DNA from: Mercurialis annua
Taxonomy: Eukaryota > Streptophyta > Magnoliopsida > Malpighiales > Euphorbiaceae
Assembly (NCBI RefSeq): GCF_937616625.2
Contig: NC_065577.1
Coordinates: 27,417,501 to 27,481,500 of the forward strand
Direction of reading: 5' to 3'
DNA length: 64,000 bases
Shown: positions 1 through 13,076 of the stretch, in pieces
How the letters are laid out: the number at the start of each line of letters is the position of its first letter
Numbering within the stretch: the first letter of the stretch is position 1
Translations under genes and position numbers: made by a program
The notes under the pieces: generated by a model
What the model was told of the DNA's origin: nothing
What the model saw: the letters and a program-made list of their open reading frames with translations, nothing else
Databases searched by the model: none

Positions 1-1096
1 ATTTCAAAAATGTTAACCAAACTATACGCTATTCCATTTAAACGATTTCTCAAAATCACCCCATGTATTGTTTAGCATCTAATACCATATGATCCATTAC
101 TTTGAAATTTCCAGATTTTAGTTTAATCTTAAAACATAATTTTATCTCAAAAGCATTAATCAAACGATATTAAAATCCGTTCACAAGATTTCCCCAAAAC
201 ACCCAATATACGTTTGATGTCTAGCAACCTAAGATTAGCTTTTAAGAAATTTCCAGATTTTTAAATAAGCATCAAAAACAGTTTATAACCCAAAATCTTT
301 AGCAATTCGATAAGTCTATCAATTGTAACATTAAAACCAAATCACCCAATGTACAATTGAAATTCAAGAGACTAATATAACATCAAGTTAAAATTTCTAG
401 AATTTATAATTCAAAGCAATAAAGAAATACAATCAAATCACCCAAAGTATTGATTCATACAACGATCTAGCAATCTCTACACGACATAAGAAAAGGGAAT
501 TGAACCATATACCTCTTGATTTGGTTAATGGCAATAAAACTCAGAATTCAGCCAACCAAATCAGCCTACAATCACACACATATAGGCTATAGGATTTAGA
601 ACTCCTAGAATTGACGAACTATAGATGAAATCACAAGGGAATGATTAGGAACACTTACCAAGAATCAAAATTGAGATGAAATGATGGAGGAATGACCTAA
701 GATGGAGCCTCAGCCGAATTAGGGTTTTTAGAGAAGTTAAAAGTGTTTAAAATCTGTTTTAGGTCGAGTTAAGGTGAGTTTAAATAGAAATCAGCGAACT
801 GAAAAGTGCACGCGTCCCGCCCGCTACACCTATATCGCGCCCATGATACATGAATCGCGCCCGTGATTCATGCATGTCGGGCCCGCGAAATGCTACTGCC
901 TCAGATGAAAATTTGAGATTTCGAAATTGAAATCGAAAACGTTTCAAACTCCGTGATTACTTCTAATACATCTTAAAATACATTTTAAATGGTTTGGAAC
1001 CTTCGAAACGCGAATATAAGTGGTCGAACCACTCAAACGAACCCAAGGTACCGTTTAGGCTTAACGGAACAAGTTAGAAAAATACGGGATGTTACA
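1..1096 (-). repeat. 3' LTR of a minus-strand Ty3/gypsy-like element, cut by the window edge
   Basis: On the minus strand the LTR starts at 1096 with TGTAACATCCCG and runs off the left edge. It contains a CpG-rich block at about 805-890, a TATA-like CTATTTAAAC near 770-785 and a splice-donor-like GTAAGT near 655-660. The neighbouring 1097-3728 reads as its internal region in the same orientation. Superfamily placement rests on the TGTAACA start and colinearity with the other elements here; there is no readable pol. Confidence 0.7.
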
Positions 1097-3728
1097 ATAT
1101 TATACTTCTTTATTCCTCTTTGTGCAATACTCGTTTGCACTTTTATAATTATGTCTACTACTGACACCTTCATCGTCAATGTACTTTATCTCAATCTCAA
1201 TTGAGCTTACATGAGTGAATTTACTTACATCATTGTTAGGTAAAGTCAAACTCATTGTTGCACGTATCGATAAAACAGCTTTATGTTACTCACAGTATCA
1301 ATACGTACAAGTCGCAACTTATGTTCTCTCTTTTTATTCTGCATTTATAGCTTAAATAATTCATTAATATAAGCTCTTAGACTTTGTACTTCTTTTCTAT
1401 GTACTTTCCATTTAACAAGCGACTTATCTTACACTTGTACACTTATTCCATCGTAACTCGTTTCAATACGACGTTACTTTCTATATCACTTCCTTATCTT
1501 CTCATAAACCTTTACTATCTGCTGTGTCAATTCACGGGTCTACTATCTTTTTCCTTACACTTGTACACTTATTCAATCGTAACTCGTTTCAATAGGACGT
1601 TACTTTCTATATCACTTCCTTATCTTCTCATTTACCTTTACTATCTAATGTGTCCATTCACGGGTCTAAAGTCTTTTTCCTTTCAATATCACGGAGCTCT
1701 TATCTTGATATCCGAATATTTCTACTATTAACATATTGTTTATCTCAAATTGTGGCTTACTAAGAATCTTTCATTCATTCCGATGCATAAAATGCACAGA
1801 CCTTACATCTTTGATCTGATTATCGCTACATATTATTTCTTAGCCTTATACATATAGCCTCTTTGCTCGCAGCTAAGAGTCATCCCCAATGCGTTATAGC
1901 CACTACTACATATAATTAACTGACTATCAATTTCTTGTTCCATTTTCAAAACATTTCATATTAAAATAAAATATCGGTTTCACACTTTCCACTTTTGGTG
2001 GGACATACTTTAAACATTTCTTACCCGACATTCAAAATATATGTACTCTACATGTATATTCTGTCACCAGCCAATTAAGATTTCATAGTCACAAGGCCCA
2101 GCTATCAGAATTTTCACATTTTGATACCATTGTTTCACAACAGTTTTCAATCTCATTTACTTATATATGGAGCGTGCATTAATATTCCTAAGTTAATTAA
2201 ACATGATACTTTATAATTTCATCACTTGCGCATTTGGCTTACTTCCAAAATTCACGCAAGTTTCTCATTATTACGTTCAAAAACAACTGTCGTCAACCTC
2301 TCCGTTTGACGAGCGGTTAATCTCTAGTTAACCGTCTTAGGATCATGATATTCCAATATTGATTATATAGAATCTGAATTCCTTTTATCTTCTCGATGAC
2401 TTTCCAAGTAACGTTCTTATTTTCTTTCCTCGATTACTCTTATCAAGTACTATGCGATATACGCAAGTTATTAAAACCTTTTCAATACCAACTACCTTAA
2501 ATGATCTCTTTCTATCCTCTAACTATCTTTGGGTTGTTACACTTTCTTATTCTTGAATACATCTTTATAGGCATCTTACTCCAAGCTCTTATCTCTTCTT
2601 TCGATCAATCCAATAAGAATTTCTTATTCTGGCTCAATTCTCTTATTGAGTCTCTTCTTCATATCCTTTCATATCTTTCGACGTCTATATGGATTTTGAT
2701 CAATCCAAAGATTACTTCCTTTGTTCGCTTCTTTAAAGCGCTATCGATCTATAACTATGTTTCATTTACGAGCTATGTACTTGCGCATTACGAGTTCATA
2801 TCCTGGTAATGATTATATACATCCATCATACACTTTGTTTGATCTTCACAACACCTTTTAATTGCGAGGTGACTTACTCCTTCTATACAATTTCTATTTT
2901 CATAAGCTATTCTTACGATAAGTAAAGCTAGATGCATTATCACAACAACGTCTATACGATACTTATATTCATTATTGTTCTTTTACGATTTCGTTGTTGT
3001 TGTCATAAAGATTCCCATCCAATTCCCTTACATATCATTTTGAATTTCCCATCCGCACTTTCAAGACATTTTCTTTTCAAATCAAGTACGATCTCGATAC
3101 AATTGCGCATTAGAGTGATAAAACCTCTCATCACCAAAGACTTTCTATTTCAAATCTCCTTTTTGCTCGTATCAGCAAATGTATGATGCATGTTCTACAT
3201 TTTTTTAAATTATTGCTTTTATACAAAAATACATATACATATATGCCGATACTACGATGCATTTCTATCATGTTTTGCATGGCATCCCATATGATGGGTC
3301 TGCGCACAATTGTTCTTTCAAAAGAAAGCCAAAAACTTTATTTCTTTTACAAATATCGTAAGTTAATTCAGACCGGAAATTATGCGACATTTAACTTTTC
3401 TTTATTAAGGCTTTTATCAATCTTATTGGTATGTTCTTTTCATCAATGATTTTTGCATATAATATGACTCTCGAGAGTATACAACTCTTGGCAGACTATA
3501 GATACTCGAATGCGTATTGCTTACTCGAGTAAACACATAACATAGATTCTCGTTATGCACACATCTAACTCGACTCCTAATAGAACATATAGGAGAGGAT
3601 GTCTTTGCAAAATGTTTGAAAAATAAATGAAAATGATGGCAACGTTTAAAAGACATGACTGGAAATCCCTATAATTTGCAGTAGTTCCTAAGTATTGATC
3701 GACAATTTCCTATACTCCAATCAGTGTC
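1097..3728 (-). mobile_element. Decayed internal region of a minus gypsy-like element
   Basis: T-rich on the plus strand, so purine-rich in the sense direction as gag-pol usually is. No frame longer than about 100 residues survives and none is recognisable. It is colinear with 28019-30254 (for example 1150-1240 pairs with 28030-28120) and ends beside the LTR at 1096. The 5' LTR and primer-binding site expected near 3730 are missing; a plus-oriented internal region begins there instead. Confidence 0.6.
1428..1679. repeat. Tandem duplication of a 126-bp unit inside the internal region
   Basis: Two adjacent copies (1428-1553 and 1554-1679) start with CTTACACTTGTAC and end with the block ATTCACGGGTCTA. 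They differ at a handful of positions. The colinear segment at 28220-28350 has a single copy, so the duplication is specific to this element. Confidence 0.85.
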
Positions 3729-4031
3729 GTTTGTCCAGTTACTACTGCTAATATGGTTTGGGGCACATTGATACTACTGCTAGTTTGTAATTCAGTACCT
3801 AGGAACTAGTGCAGATATAAAAAAGAGTAGTACCTGAGTCTAATTGTCATTGATTGTTTGTTTGTGTTAAGCTTGATCGGTCGATTTATGAAACACTGTT
3901 TGCTCTTTGTGAAGTACATGGTTTAGGCAAGGATGCGTATTACTTTTTGATAGCATATGCATGTGCAAAACGCATATGAAATTGGACATTGTGAGAAATG
4001 AAATCTCACAATAAGTTATTTTTGTTTTGAC

Positions 4032-4560
4032 ATGTCAGGAAAATGGAGCTCAGTCACGTATTGCACAGGAAAGGAGGAAGCGCCTCCTATATATCAAAAT
4101 AGTTTCTACGCAGATAATGTACCAAGCAACAAAACTGTATCAGGATGGCTTTCATGCCAAGAATGGTTGATCACCAGAGATCCATTAGTGATTCATGAGA
4201 GGAGGACACGGAGAAGGATATGTCTGAAGATTTTGACAACAGAACAGTTCAACAATGAACAATTCTGGGCCGATTTACAGAGATATCAGGATGCGAGAAA
4301 GGTTATGCGCATAAGAGAACATTAGATAGAGATCAGTCTGAATAAGTTCAAGACCCAGCTAGAAACATACTCAAGGAGTATGCTATCTATTGAGTCATAG
4401 ATCGAGGAGTTTCTGTGTATGATAAGAGCAGTTTCCGATATTAACAAGGATAACGACGCAATCATCTGTCGTTGTATCAAGGGCATAGTACCCAAGTTGT
4501 GGAACTGTATCAAGATACGCATGAGCATTACGAATCGATATCCGCTAGGGCTATTCAGAT
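4032..4560 (+). pseudogene. Possible gag relic, broken by in-frame stops
   Basis: The frame starting at 4032 gives 97 residues and then continues past a TAG at 4323. It reads on through at least two further stops before about 4560 while staying rich in charged residues, with stretches such as WADLQRYQDARK and CIKGIVPKLW. The position, shortly after the primer-site end, is right for gag. The resemblance to a chromovirus capsid domain is only general; a chance frame in degenerate DNA is the alternative. Confidence 0.25.
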
Positions 4561-4823
4561 AGCAAAGCTATTGTAAGTAGACCAATAATCTGATACGATC
4601 TTTCTTTTTCGGACATGAAGGATACCTTATGCTTAGGGATCATGCCGATTGTACTTGGCATAACCCTGCAATCGTGCAAAGAAGTAGAGGTAGTATTAGA
4701 CGCATTAGAAAATTCGAACGTGACATCGTGACTCGAGAGAAATACGAGTCTAGTCTTCCACCACATGTATGACATGAATTATGTGTTCTGTGCCATACAC
4801 GATTATATGATTAGTGTGTTTAT

Positions 4824-4865
4824 ATGCCAAATGTGTTTGTATGCCAAATGTGTTTATATGATTGA
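4824..4865 (+). repeat. Short direct repeats
   Basis: Three units of about 18 bp containing ATGCCAAATGTGTTT or a close variant lie head to tail within the plus internal region. They are probably replication slippage. Confidence 0.6.
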
Positions 4866-7750
4866 AATAATTATATTGTTTTGATGTTTAATGATTGATT
4901 GATAAGATGTGTATTGATTGAGATACTTCCTATAGTGTTAGATTGAGAAACCCATGCACATAGGCTTTATCCTAAACATAGTTGCTTATAGGAGACTCGA
5001 ATGAAATACGCATAAAACACATAACATATATGCAACGTGAAACGTAATCCCCTATATTACGTTTCCATTACAATTAAAATGGTAAATGATATCAAAGAAG
5101 GGATGCTACAAAATATTGGCATGCGTGACTAAGGGATATAAGGCATATGATGATGATAGCAATAAGGAGGGTTGAGGATGAAAGAATACCGAAACGGGCA
5201 AACGAAAGATTCGGTTAGCAACGCTAAAAGAATAACATTAGATGTAAAACACTTGGTAAGTGTTAAAGGACAATGATAAGTCCAATATCGAAATTATAAT
5301 GAAACACCAATAAAGAATAATGAAAAGCCATTAATTTCACAAAGTGTGTAGTCTAAAGGGACTTACTATGACTTTCAAAAAGAGAAAATCCTATGATTTT
5401 AAATAGTATGAATATGCTCAGATATTGTATATAGTATGTCATAATAACGTTAATAGTGCATACGAGTATATATATAAATATTTTCTATATATACTGCATT
5501 TTCAAATGTAGATCATGCATCATCATACTCGCACCAATAATTGAAAACAAAAACGTGATTCTATAGAGCAACTGCTTAGTGATGAGAGGTGTCATCACTC
5601 TGAGGTATATTGTACTGATATTTCAAATGATTTGAAAGGAAAGAAGAGGTTGAAAGACTAACCGGTTAGCAAAGTCAGAAATGTTTGAAATGTATTTGTT
5701 TTGTAAGAAACCCATATGTAAAGCCCTGTGACAATAAAAAAAAAAAAAATTTGTTAAACAAGAATGAAAATATGTGATAAAACACACCCCAATATAAGTA
5801 TTAAACTTTTATAATGTATAAGGTAACATCGAGATGATCGATGAAAGGCATGAAGGGTGTCGGTAAGATACCTATGATTGGTACTTACCTAAATATGAGA
5901 TGGGGAAAAATAGAAAATGTAAAGCGGAAAGAAAAGAAAGATAAAGACATAAAACAAATACGGGCCATGGAAAGCTTGTCTAAGGATGAGCATAATCAAA
6001 TAGTGCGTGTATAACTTCTAATACTTGATAAGAACAAAAGAGGAAGGAGCAGATAATAGTAAGGTAGTCTGATAGAAAGATACCTAATATGAAGAATAAA
6101 GACATAAGGTAAAAGAATATGGATTTGGAATAACCACAGGCAGAAGAGTCAAGCGGAAGGACTTGACATAACTTTAAGATGGACCTTAGTGATATATTAG
6201 ATATCAGTAAGAGTCTAATATAAGGATGTATGAACGAGCGAGAATGCAATACGTTGATATATTCAAGAAGGGAGAAGTTATACCTCCTATCGATAGTCGA
6301 CATTGGAATATTGAGACGAGAAGTACAAGATGATTGGAAAACACTGTAGGACAAAGATATGAACTTCAGGACGATAATAAATCAATCATCATTCCTATGT
6401 TCATAAGAACCAAGAAGCATCATGCACAATATGTACATTAGAATAAGATGGATAAGGAAAAGGAAAAGAGTACATTGGAAGATGGTAAAAATGTTACCAA
6501 TCCCGGATAGATGATTAAAGTTAAAGGACCAAGACATAGGAAGTATGCCATAAAGAATAGACATTGCACCTATTAAAGAATGCATAGCAAACTTCATTTC
6601 ATGGGATTCAACGCCGTGTGATGGTATAAAAGGAAAAGTATTCCCATATACCATAAGATATCAATGCGGATGTCAAGTGAAAGATTGTATGAACCTAGCT
6701 GTAAGGAAAACAGTAAGTAAGTGGATAATCAGAGTATCGCAGCGAAAACATGGTAGGAAAAGATAAGTATAGAAATGATCGACGCAAGAAATATACGAGG
6801 AATGTCAAATAAGATGACGTTAGACTCCGATAAAATCGAGAGTTCTATGATGCGATACAAAGATAGGAGACGTTAAAAGAACTTCCAAAGCAAGATAAAA
6901 TGGAATTGACGACTAGAGAACACAGTTCCAAATTAGCCACGAGGCTATACTTCAGACAAAGTTCGGACCCCGAAATCCGATTAGTTTTAGTCGGAATCAA
7001 TAGATATAAGTAATAAGTAACGCATAAATTTGGGTAATTTAATCATAGCATTACTAGATTGGATTAGTTGTTTTTCAAGTTCAAAGATGAGCGAAAAATA
7101 CGAATAAAGGAACGAATTGTATGGCTGCTAGCCAACTTCAAGGACAATTTCGGAAACCGAAAAGATGTCGGATTGAGTTGGACTCTTCACGGAAGTTGTA
7201 GATTGAATATTAACACATAAGAATATGAAATAATATTTGAAAAAAGACTGGCTTAAATGCTTGGTTAATTAGCTTCGGCAACATCCATGACAGCAGTTTT
7301 GCAGTCTTTCAAAATTAGCTCGAAAAGGCAACTTTAAGGTTGATTTCCGATACCTTTGAGAAAGATTATCCACTAAAGTCTAAACGGAAGTTGTCAATCG
7401 CATTACCGAGAATAAGAAAATTTATTTGGTAAATGGACGATTCGAGATGAGCGATCTGGCTAGCCGAAGTAGGCTCGAAGAGCAATTTTTGACGGATCAA
7501 GTTGACTTAAAACGTCAAGTCAACCATTTATATGGTTAAAATTAATCAATTATAGTTTTGATTAATACCCAAGATGAATATATAAAGAGAGAGATTGAAG
7601 TTGATATAAGATAAGTAGAAGATTAAGTGAAAAGTTGGTATCGAGAATATAAAGATGCGAATAAAGAACCACGGCTATAAAGGAATAGCAAAGTTGGTAC
7701 AAGATAAAAGGAATTAAGAGTTTAGGAAATTAGAGCAGGAATTTCTATAA

Positions 7751-7761
7751 GGAGGGAAGAA
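7751..7761 (+). other. Polypurine tract before 3' LTR
   Basis: GGAGGGAAGAA lies immediately 5' of the TGTAATACCC LTR start. This is the normal position for the plus-strand primer of an LTR retrotransposon. Confidence 0.7.
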
Positions 7762-10699
7762 TGTAATACCCTGAAATTTAGGTATTTTAAAAATAAATAG
7801 TGTGTCTCATTTTAATAACTTAAAATGAGAAAAATAAGGAATTAAGCGGAATAATTAAATAAAGGCGGACCCGAGTAGTTCGATATTGAAATTTTAGTAA
7901 TAAAATTTTAATAAAATTCCATAAAGAAAATGAAATTGGGTTACGAAGATAAAGAAGAGAAAGTTGAAAAAGTGCAAGTTAGCTCAAAATTGGAAATTAA
8001 GCGTTTTTTGGCCAAAATTGCCAAAATAAATTACCGGAACATGAAATCATAAGATATGGAAAGAATATTTTTTTTTTGAAATAAATAATATGAAATTTAT
8101 CGGACTTAAAAGATTTAGCATTCGATAAGTTAAATAGAGCAATTTTTAAGATAGAATTGCGAACGGTTTAAGTTAATTTCTTTGAGTACCAAAGAGGGAC
8201 TTTCACCTTAATTATAAAAGGGTAAGGGAATGATTTTAAACTCAGCAAATTATTTGTTTTCAACTGAAGCAAACCAGCGATGGTCACCCTCATCAACATT
8301 CAACATGTACAAAATTTCCTAAGGCCAAATCTTCTTCGATTTATGTCCGATTGAGGCGATTCTGGTGGCCACGAAACGAGGAGAACAAACTCTACACATC
8401 GACCCCGGTTAATTAAGGTAAAAATTGCAATTGCTCAGTTAGGTTTTCTGAACTAAGTTTCGGTTTTGAATAAAAAAGATGATGTTGATAATTCTAAAGC
8501 TTAAAACTAGTGTTTATGGTATGAATTGATTATGTATAACTGAGCTTAATGGATTGATTGGTGAGAAGTGAGAGTTGTGCTATGGATGTTTATGGTGTAC
8601 GTTAGGGTTTCATGTAGGTTAAAGATGAAGTGGTAGTTGTTTTGGGGCCTTGATAGCCGGAAATGATGAACCACCGTGCTTTGCACGGTGGGGCTGTTTG
8701 GTTGCTGCCATGGTGCGTTGCACCATTACTGAAGCAGCCCTTCCACTTCCCAAAAAAGGAAAGGGCTGAAGAGTACAGAGGGGTTGATGCCAACCTTCGT
8801 TGGTGATGAATCACATTAAATTTGACGTAACGTTTAGGTTTCGAATGTAACATAAAAACACTTTTGAAATGGAATTGGAGTTGATTCTTTGATGATTTTA
8901 AGATGATGATAATGTAATGGTTAGAGGCTGAAATATATGATATAGAATTGAGTTAATAAACTGTTTTAATCGACTAAAACGTTAAAAGATAACTTAATAA
9001 TTTGTCGATGTTGTAGACTATGTGCTGCAGAAAAGACATATTGCGAGGGCAATATCTCAAGCTATATAACTCTGAATGAAGTTCCATTTGTTAATTCGAA
9101 AACTAAAGGATGTTATCTAGAAATGTCTAAGTATATGTTTCTGCTAAAGAAGCCTTTAAGTGGCTCAAATAAATAAGAACATTATGTCGCGCATATTGGG
9201 ACAGCCCCAAGTTATTAACTTATGGGCCATATTCCGACACCTTCGGGTGCTAATCTCAGTCCGAGACCTAAAATCAATTATAGGCGACATTCTGAACTTT
9301 AAGAATGTAAATATTTTTTAGAGGTCGGACTGTTTTAAGTAAACTGCTTCGATAGCCGAAATTGGCTAGAAACCTAGTTTTGTATTAATTAACTATAGTT
9401 AGATTGTTATTGATTCGAGCTATTATCAAATTTGCATAGACCCGGCGAGACAACTACCAATGGAACCCGAAACGTATAGAACACGACATCGCTTAGCTAT
9501 TATCAAAGTTATGGAATAGCAAGATGTGAGTATATTTTACTTACTCGCATTATTCTATTAAATGTTATTTAATATACTATATGAATAGTATTTAAATGCA
9601 TTGCATATGTGTATTGTATGAATTTTTTTGGATTGGATTATTTGGATTAAATTTTTTTGGATTGTATTGTTTTGGGTAGGATTAATAGTATTAGCTTAAA
9701 TGGTTTGGCTTGCATTGTATTATTTGTATTGCTTTGTATATGCAACTTATCATTTTATATGATTCGTACTAGAAATGTGATCACAGAGTCGAGTGTAGTA
9801 TAGACGACAAAAATAGAATGGACCCAACTAATTTACCATGGGAACTTTTCGTATGCTAAATCAACTCCGGGGAATTATCCCAATAATTTGCGTTTGGTTG
9901 AATGATCCCAGACTTTGTGTCTGGTGGAATTATCCCAGAATTTGTGTCTTGTAGAATTATCCCAGAATTTGTAATGGATTGAAAAGGCAGAACCTTCGTT
10001 AAAACTAGGCAATTACCTACAACGATATAAGTCTAACTGTAAGACTTGTTTGAATTGCCTATTTGCTTATTTGAATTGGTTAAATGTATATGTATACGAG
10101 ATGATTGTGTTTTGAATAAAACGTTTTCAAAAAGCGAGGCTTTTTTTATAATAGGGTGAGTAACGTATAATTCACACAGCTTAAAGCTAACCCCCCCCCT
10201 CCAACTGTGTTTGCTTTCAGGTATCTAGACTCTGGGCTTTGCTAGAAGTCCGGTTTTTGATCGGAAGTCTGTTTGCAATGTACAGTCCTGACTTCTGTAA
10301 CTGTTGCAGTAGTATAATGTTTGTCCAATATTGTGGCCTGGTACATCAACATGTTTTATGATGTTTGTAATTATTGTCTTTATGTATAAGTTGTTTGGAT
10401 ATGATGTATGTATTTTCTCCACGGAGTTAGATTCTCGTGAAGTGACCTTAACACTAGCAGTATATGCCCGGCTAGTATGTACCAAGTACGAAAGGAATAA
10501 GCCCGAAGAAAGCTGTATGTTTTACTAGTGTATAAAAGTATGTTTGTCTAAGTGCTTCGGTTGATAAGGTCAGCACATGATTGTTATATGTATGATATTT
10601 GCGAAAAAGTTTTAATGGTTGTTAGACTTGCTACAGGTTTTGGAACTACCATTCCCATTCCCTAGCACCGGCCTCGGCTGAAGATTTTGGGTCGTGACA
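7762..10699 (+). repeat. 3' LTR of the plus gypsy-like element (2.94 kb)
   Basis: Starts TGTAATACCC directly after the purine tract and ends GGGTCGTGACA. The conserved terminal block begins near 10632. A TATA-like TTATAAAAGGG lies near 8213, a splice-donor-like AAGGTAAAAA at about 8416 and a pair of hairpins at 8662-8745. Tandem GAATTATCCCAG units lie at about 9870-9970. A C-run occurs near 10191. There is no paired 5' LTR in the window. Confidence 0.75.
8662..8745. repeat. Two GC-rich hairpins in the LTR
   Basis: ACCGTGCTTTGCACGGT and ATGGTGCGTTGCACCAT are short inverted repeats about 38 bp apart. They lie about 440 bp after the TATA-like site, where other LTRs here carry their palindrome arrays. 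Confidence 0.6.
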
Positions 10700-12194
10700 T
10701 CGGACTATTTTACAGCTAGCAACTGTAAGAGATTACGAGGTCGATTATTCGACAAAACATAACACAAATAACATTATGAACTTAGGTTTAAAGTAATAAA
10801 CCTAATCAACATAAAAGATGAATAAATCACATATCAACACGTAAATACGAACGTATCTGGAATAGACCCGATGATGCGATGATTGTTGTCTATTCTCGAG
10901 TCTACGTGCTTATCGAGTTAGATCTTAACTCGATACCTATTTGATATTTATGTTAGGTTTGAGAAGTCAAACTACTAGCGGACAAGGAACTCAGGGAGCT
11001 TAGGCTATAATGATTAATGAATTGGGATAGCAAGCAGTGAGTACATTATGTGGAATGTTTACATTTGCAGTATTTAAACGCATTTCTTTTAAGCTATATA
11101 TTATGTGAAATTCATATCATCATTTATAAATGAATGCTTTTTTTGAAATGCATACATTATAGCTATGAAACCAGTATAGATCCGATGGAACAAGCTTTCC
11201 TATTGAGCGACAATAAGAACTGTGTGTTCACCAGTTGAGTCTACAAGTCAGACCCTAGTATAGTAAGTTGAAGAGCTCTACAATATGACATATGTTGATG
11301 TGTGAAGACGTCATTCTCACTTGTTTAACGAGGTTGAAATATCCTTGGACTGTATTAAGGAGTCAATAAGGTTGAATTATCCCGCGACACATATGTTTGT
11401 ATTTTTGTTGGATATAAGAAGTGGTACAGTAATTCGATAAATTATTGTGTAACTAAACCACCTGGTAGCTGTGAACATGGTGGAATTATCCCGGGGCCAT
11501 ACCACAAGGAATAAGTACGCGAATCAGTCGCAATTCATTTCGCTCGGAAGTTTAGATTACTTTGAACCTAGAACCAGGTTATGGTATACATGTTAACGTT
11601 TTAGTCGGATATTCGTACATGGATGCATATGAACGAATAATTTGTGCTTGATTTGAATGTTTTATACATATTCATTTGTAAACTAATGAACTCACCCATT
11701 TTCGACTGACCCCCCAACAGTGTTTGGTGCAGATGTCTAGTTTTGGCGTGCCGGACATCTATTCTTGTTCCAGAAGTCTGATGTATGTACAATTTCAGTA
11801 GTGCTACAGTAAGGTCAAGTCTTAGTCTGTATGTATGTTTGTAAAACAGTTTTCATGTGTGTAAACTATGATATGTATGTTTATTTAAATTTCTCTTTTA
11901 AAACCGTTTGGTTTGTGTTGGAACGTACCGTGCTTGGATATGAGATATCGCATGGTAAGACCCAGGTTCCTATAAAATGTTTCATGTTTTGAAACAGACC
12001 TGTGTATATATCAGAGCTTTGAAAAGTTTTAAATGAAAACGATTTGTTTATGAATGAAAGTATGTCTGTTTAGATTCATAAATGATGATATTTGAAAAAA
12101 CTTTATTCCGATATCAAAGGCTTTGCTACGGGTTTTGGAACTAACATTCCCATTCCCTAGCGACGGTCGCGACTCATGATTTCGGGTCGTGACA
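10700..12194 (+). repeat. 3'-end fragment of a second plus LTR
   Basis: Begins mid-LTR: CGGACTATTTTACAG at 10701 is equivalent to 9325 of the neighbouring LTR. It repeats the same order of modules, including tandem TTGAATTATCCCG units at about 11330-11500, and ends with the terminal block and TCGTGACA at 12194. Its start is lost. It most likely represents the LTR into which the element ending at 10699 was inserted. Confidence 0.6.
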
Positions 12195-13076
12195 TTGTAA
12201 TCCAAAAACATTTTGAAATCCTATAGTCCACAACATCCACTACAAATTTTATTTAGACATCGGACTAAAAATCAAACCCGAAGGTGTTGGAAACTAGTCT
12301 GGAAGTTGCTTTCCATGGCTAATTTATTGATAGCAGAACAACCTTAAGAGATGTTGTTTGCAGTCAATTCTGCAGCTGTCTGGCCACTGTTGTGGATATA
12401 GCTACCCCATAATATCGTTCTCTCTTCCGTAACGAACACAACAATACCAAAACGGACTCATTCTGACATTTCGTTAGCTCGCAATCCACTCTCAAAGTTA
12501 GCCCCTCGCTATGCATTAATCCTTGTTTTAACTTACGATTTTTCACTTATATTCAAATTCTAACGATAGACTTAACCACCATTCTTATTATCAAATAAAC
12601 AACTTCATATTAACTTTAAAAATGTATCTTATATACATTTTTCTTGCTTTTAAAATTATCTATGCTATATATAAAAGCACGGATGGTGGGGGGACATGCA
12701 AATTTACTGAATAATCCTTTTCAGTTTACTACTAATTAAAGGTTTTATAGTCATTAACTAATTAATTATTTAATTAATCACTATTGTAATTAAAGTCCTA
12801 ATTAGAATAGGTAGCTAAATTATCTCCAATTTAGTTTTTAGTATGTAAAAAATAACTAAATTGTCTACAAATTAGTAAGAATACCTATCTTTTAGTTTGA
12901 TTGAACTACAAAATTGAAATATTATATTTGGTAAATATAATATTATTTAAATTTCTATCTTATTATTTTTAAAAATATTATTAATAAAATTAAGTTAAAT
13001 ATTTAATTATGGTTATTATAAAACCTAAAGAAGAATAAATTCAGTATGAAAAAAATTTAATAACCGAATATATTAT

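Larger units (their letters stand above)
3729..7761 (+). mobile_element. Decayed internal region of a plus-strand gypsy-like element, 5' LTR missing
   Basis: From about 3729 the sequence (TTGTCCAGTTACTACTGCTA) parallels the stretch just after the primer-binding site of the complete element at 41474. It runs to a purine tract at 7751 directly before an LTR start. There is no 5' LTR: it abuts the minus internal region head-to-head. Short frames are scattered; only 4032-4560 hints at gag. A poly-A run lies at 5735-5749. Confidence 0.6.
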
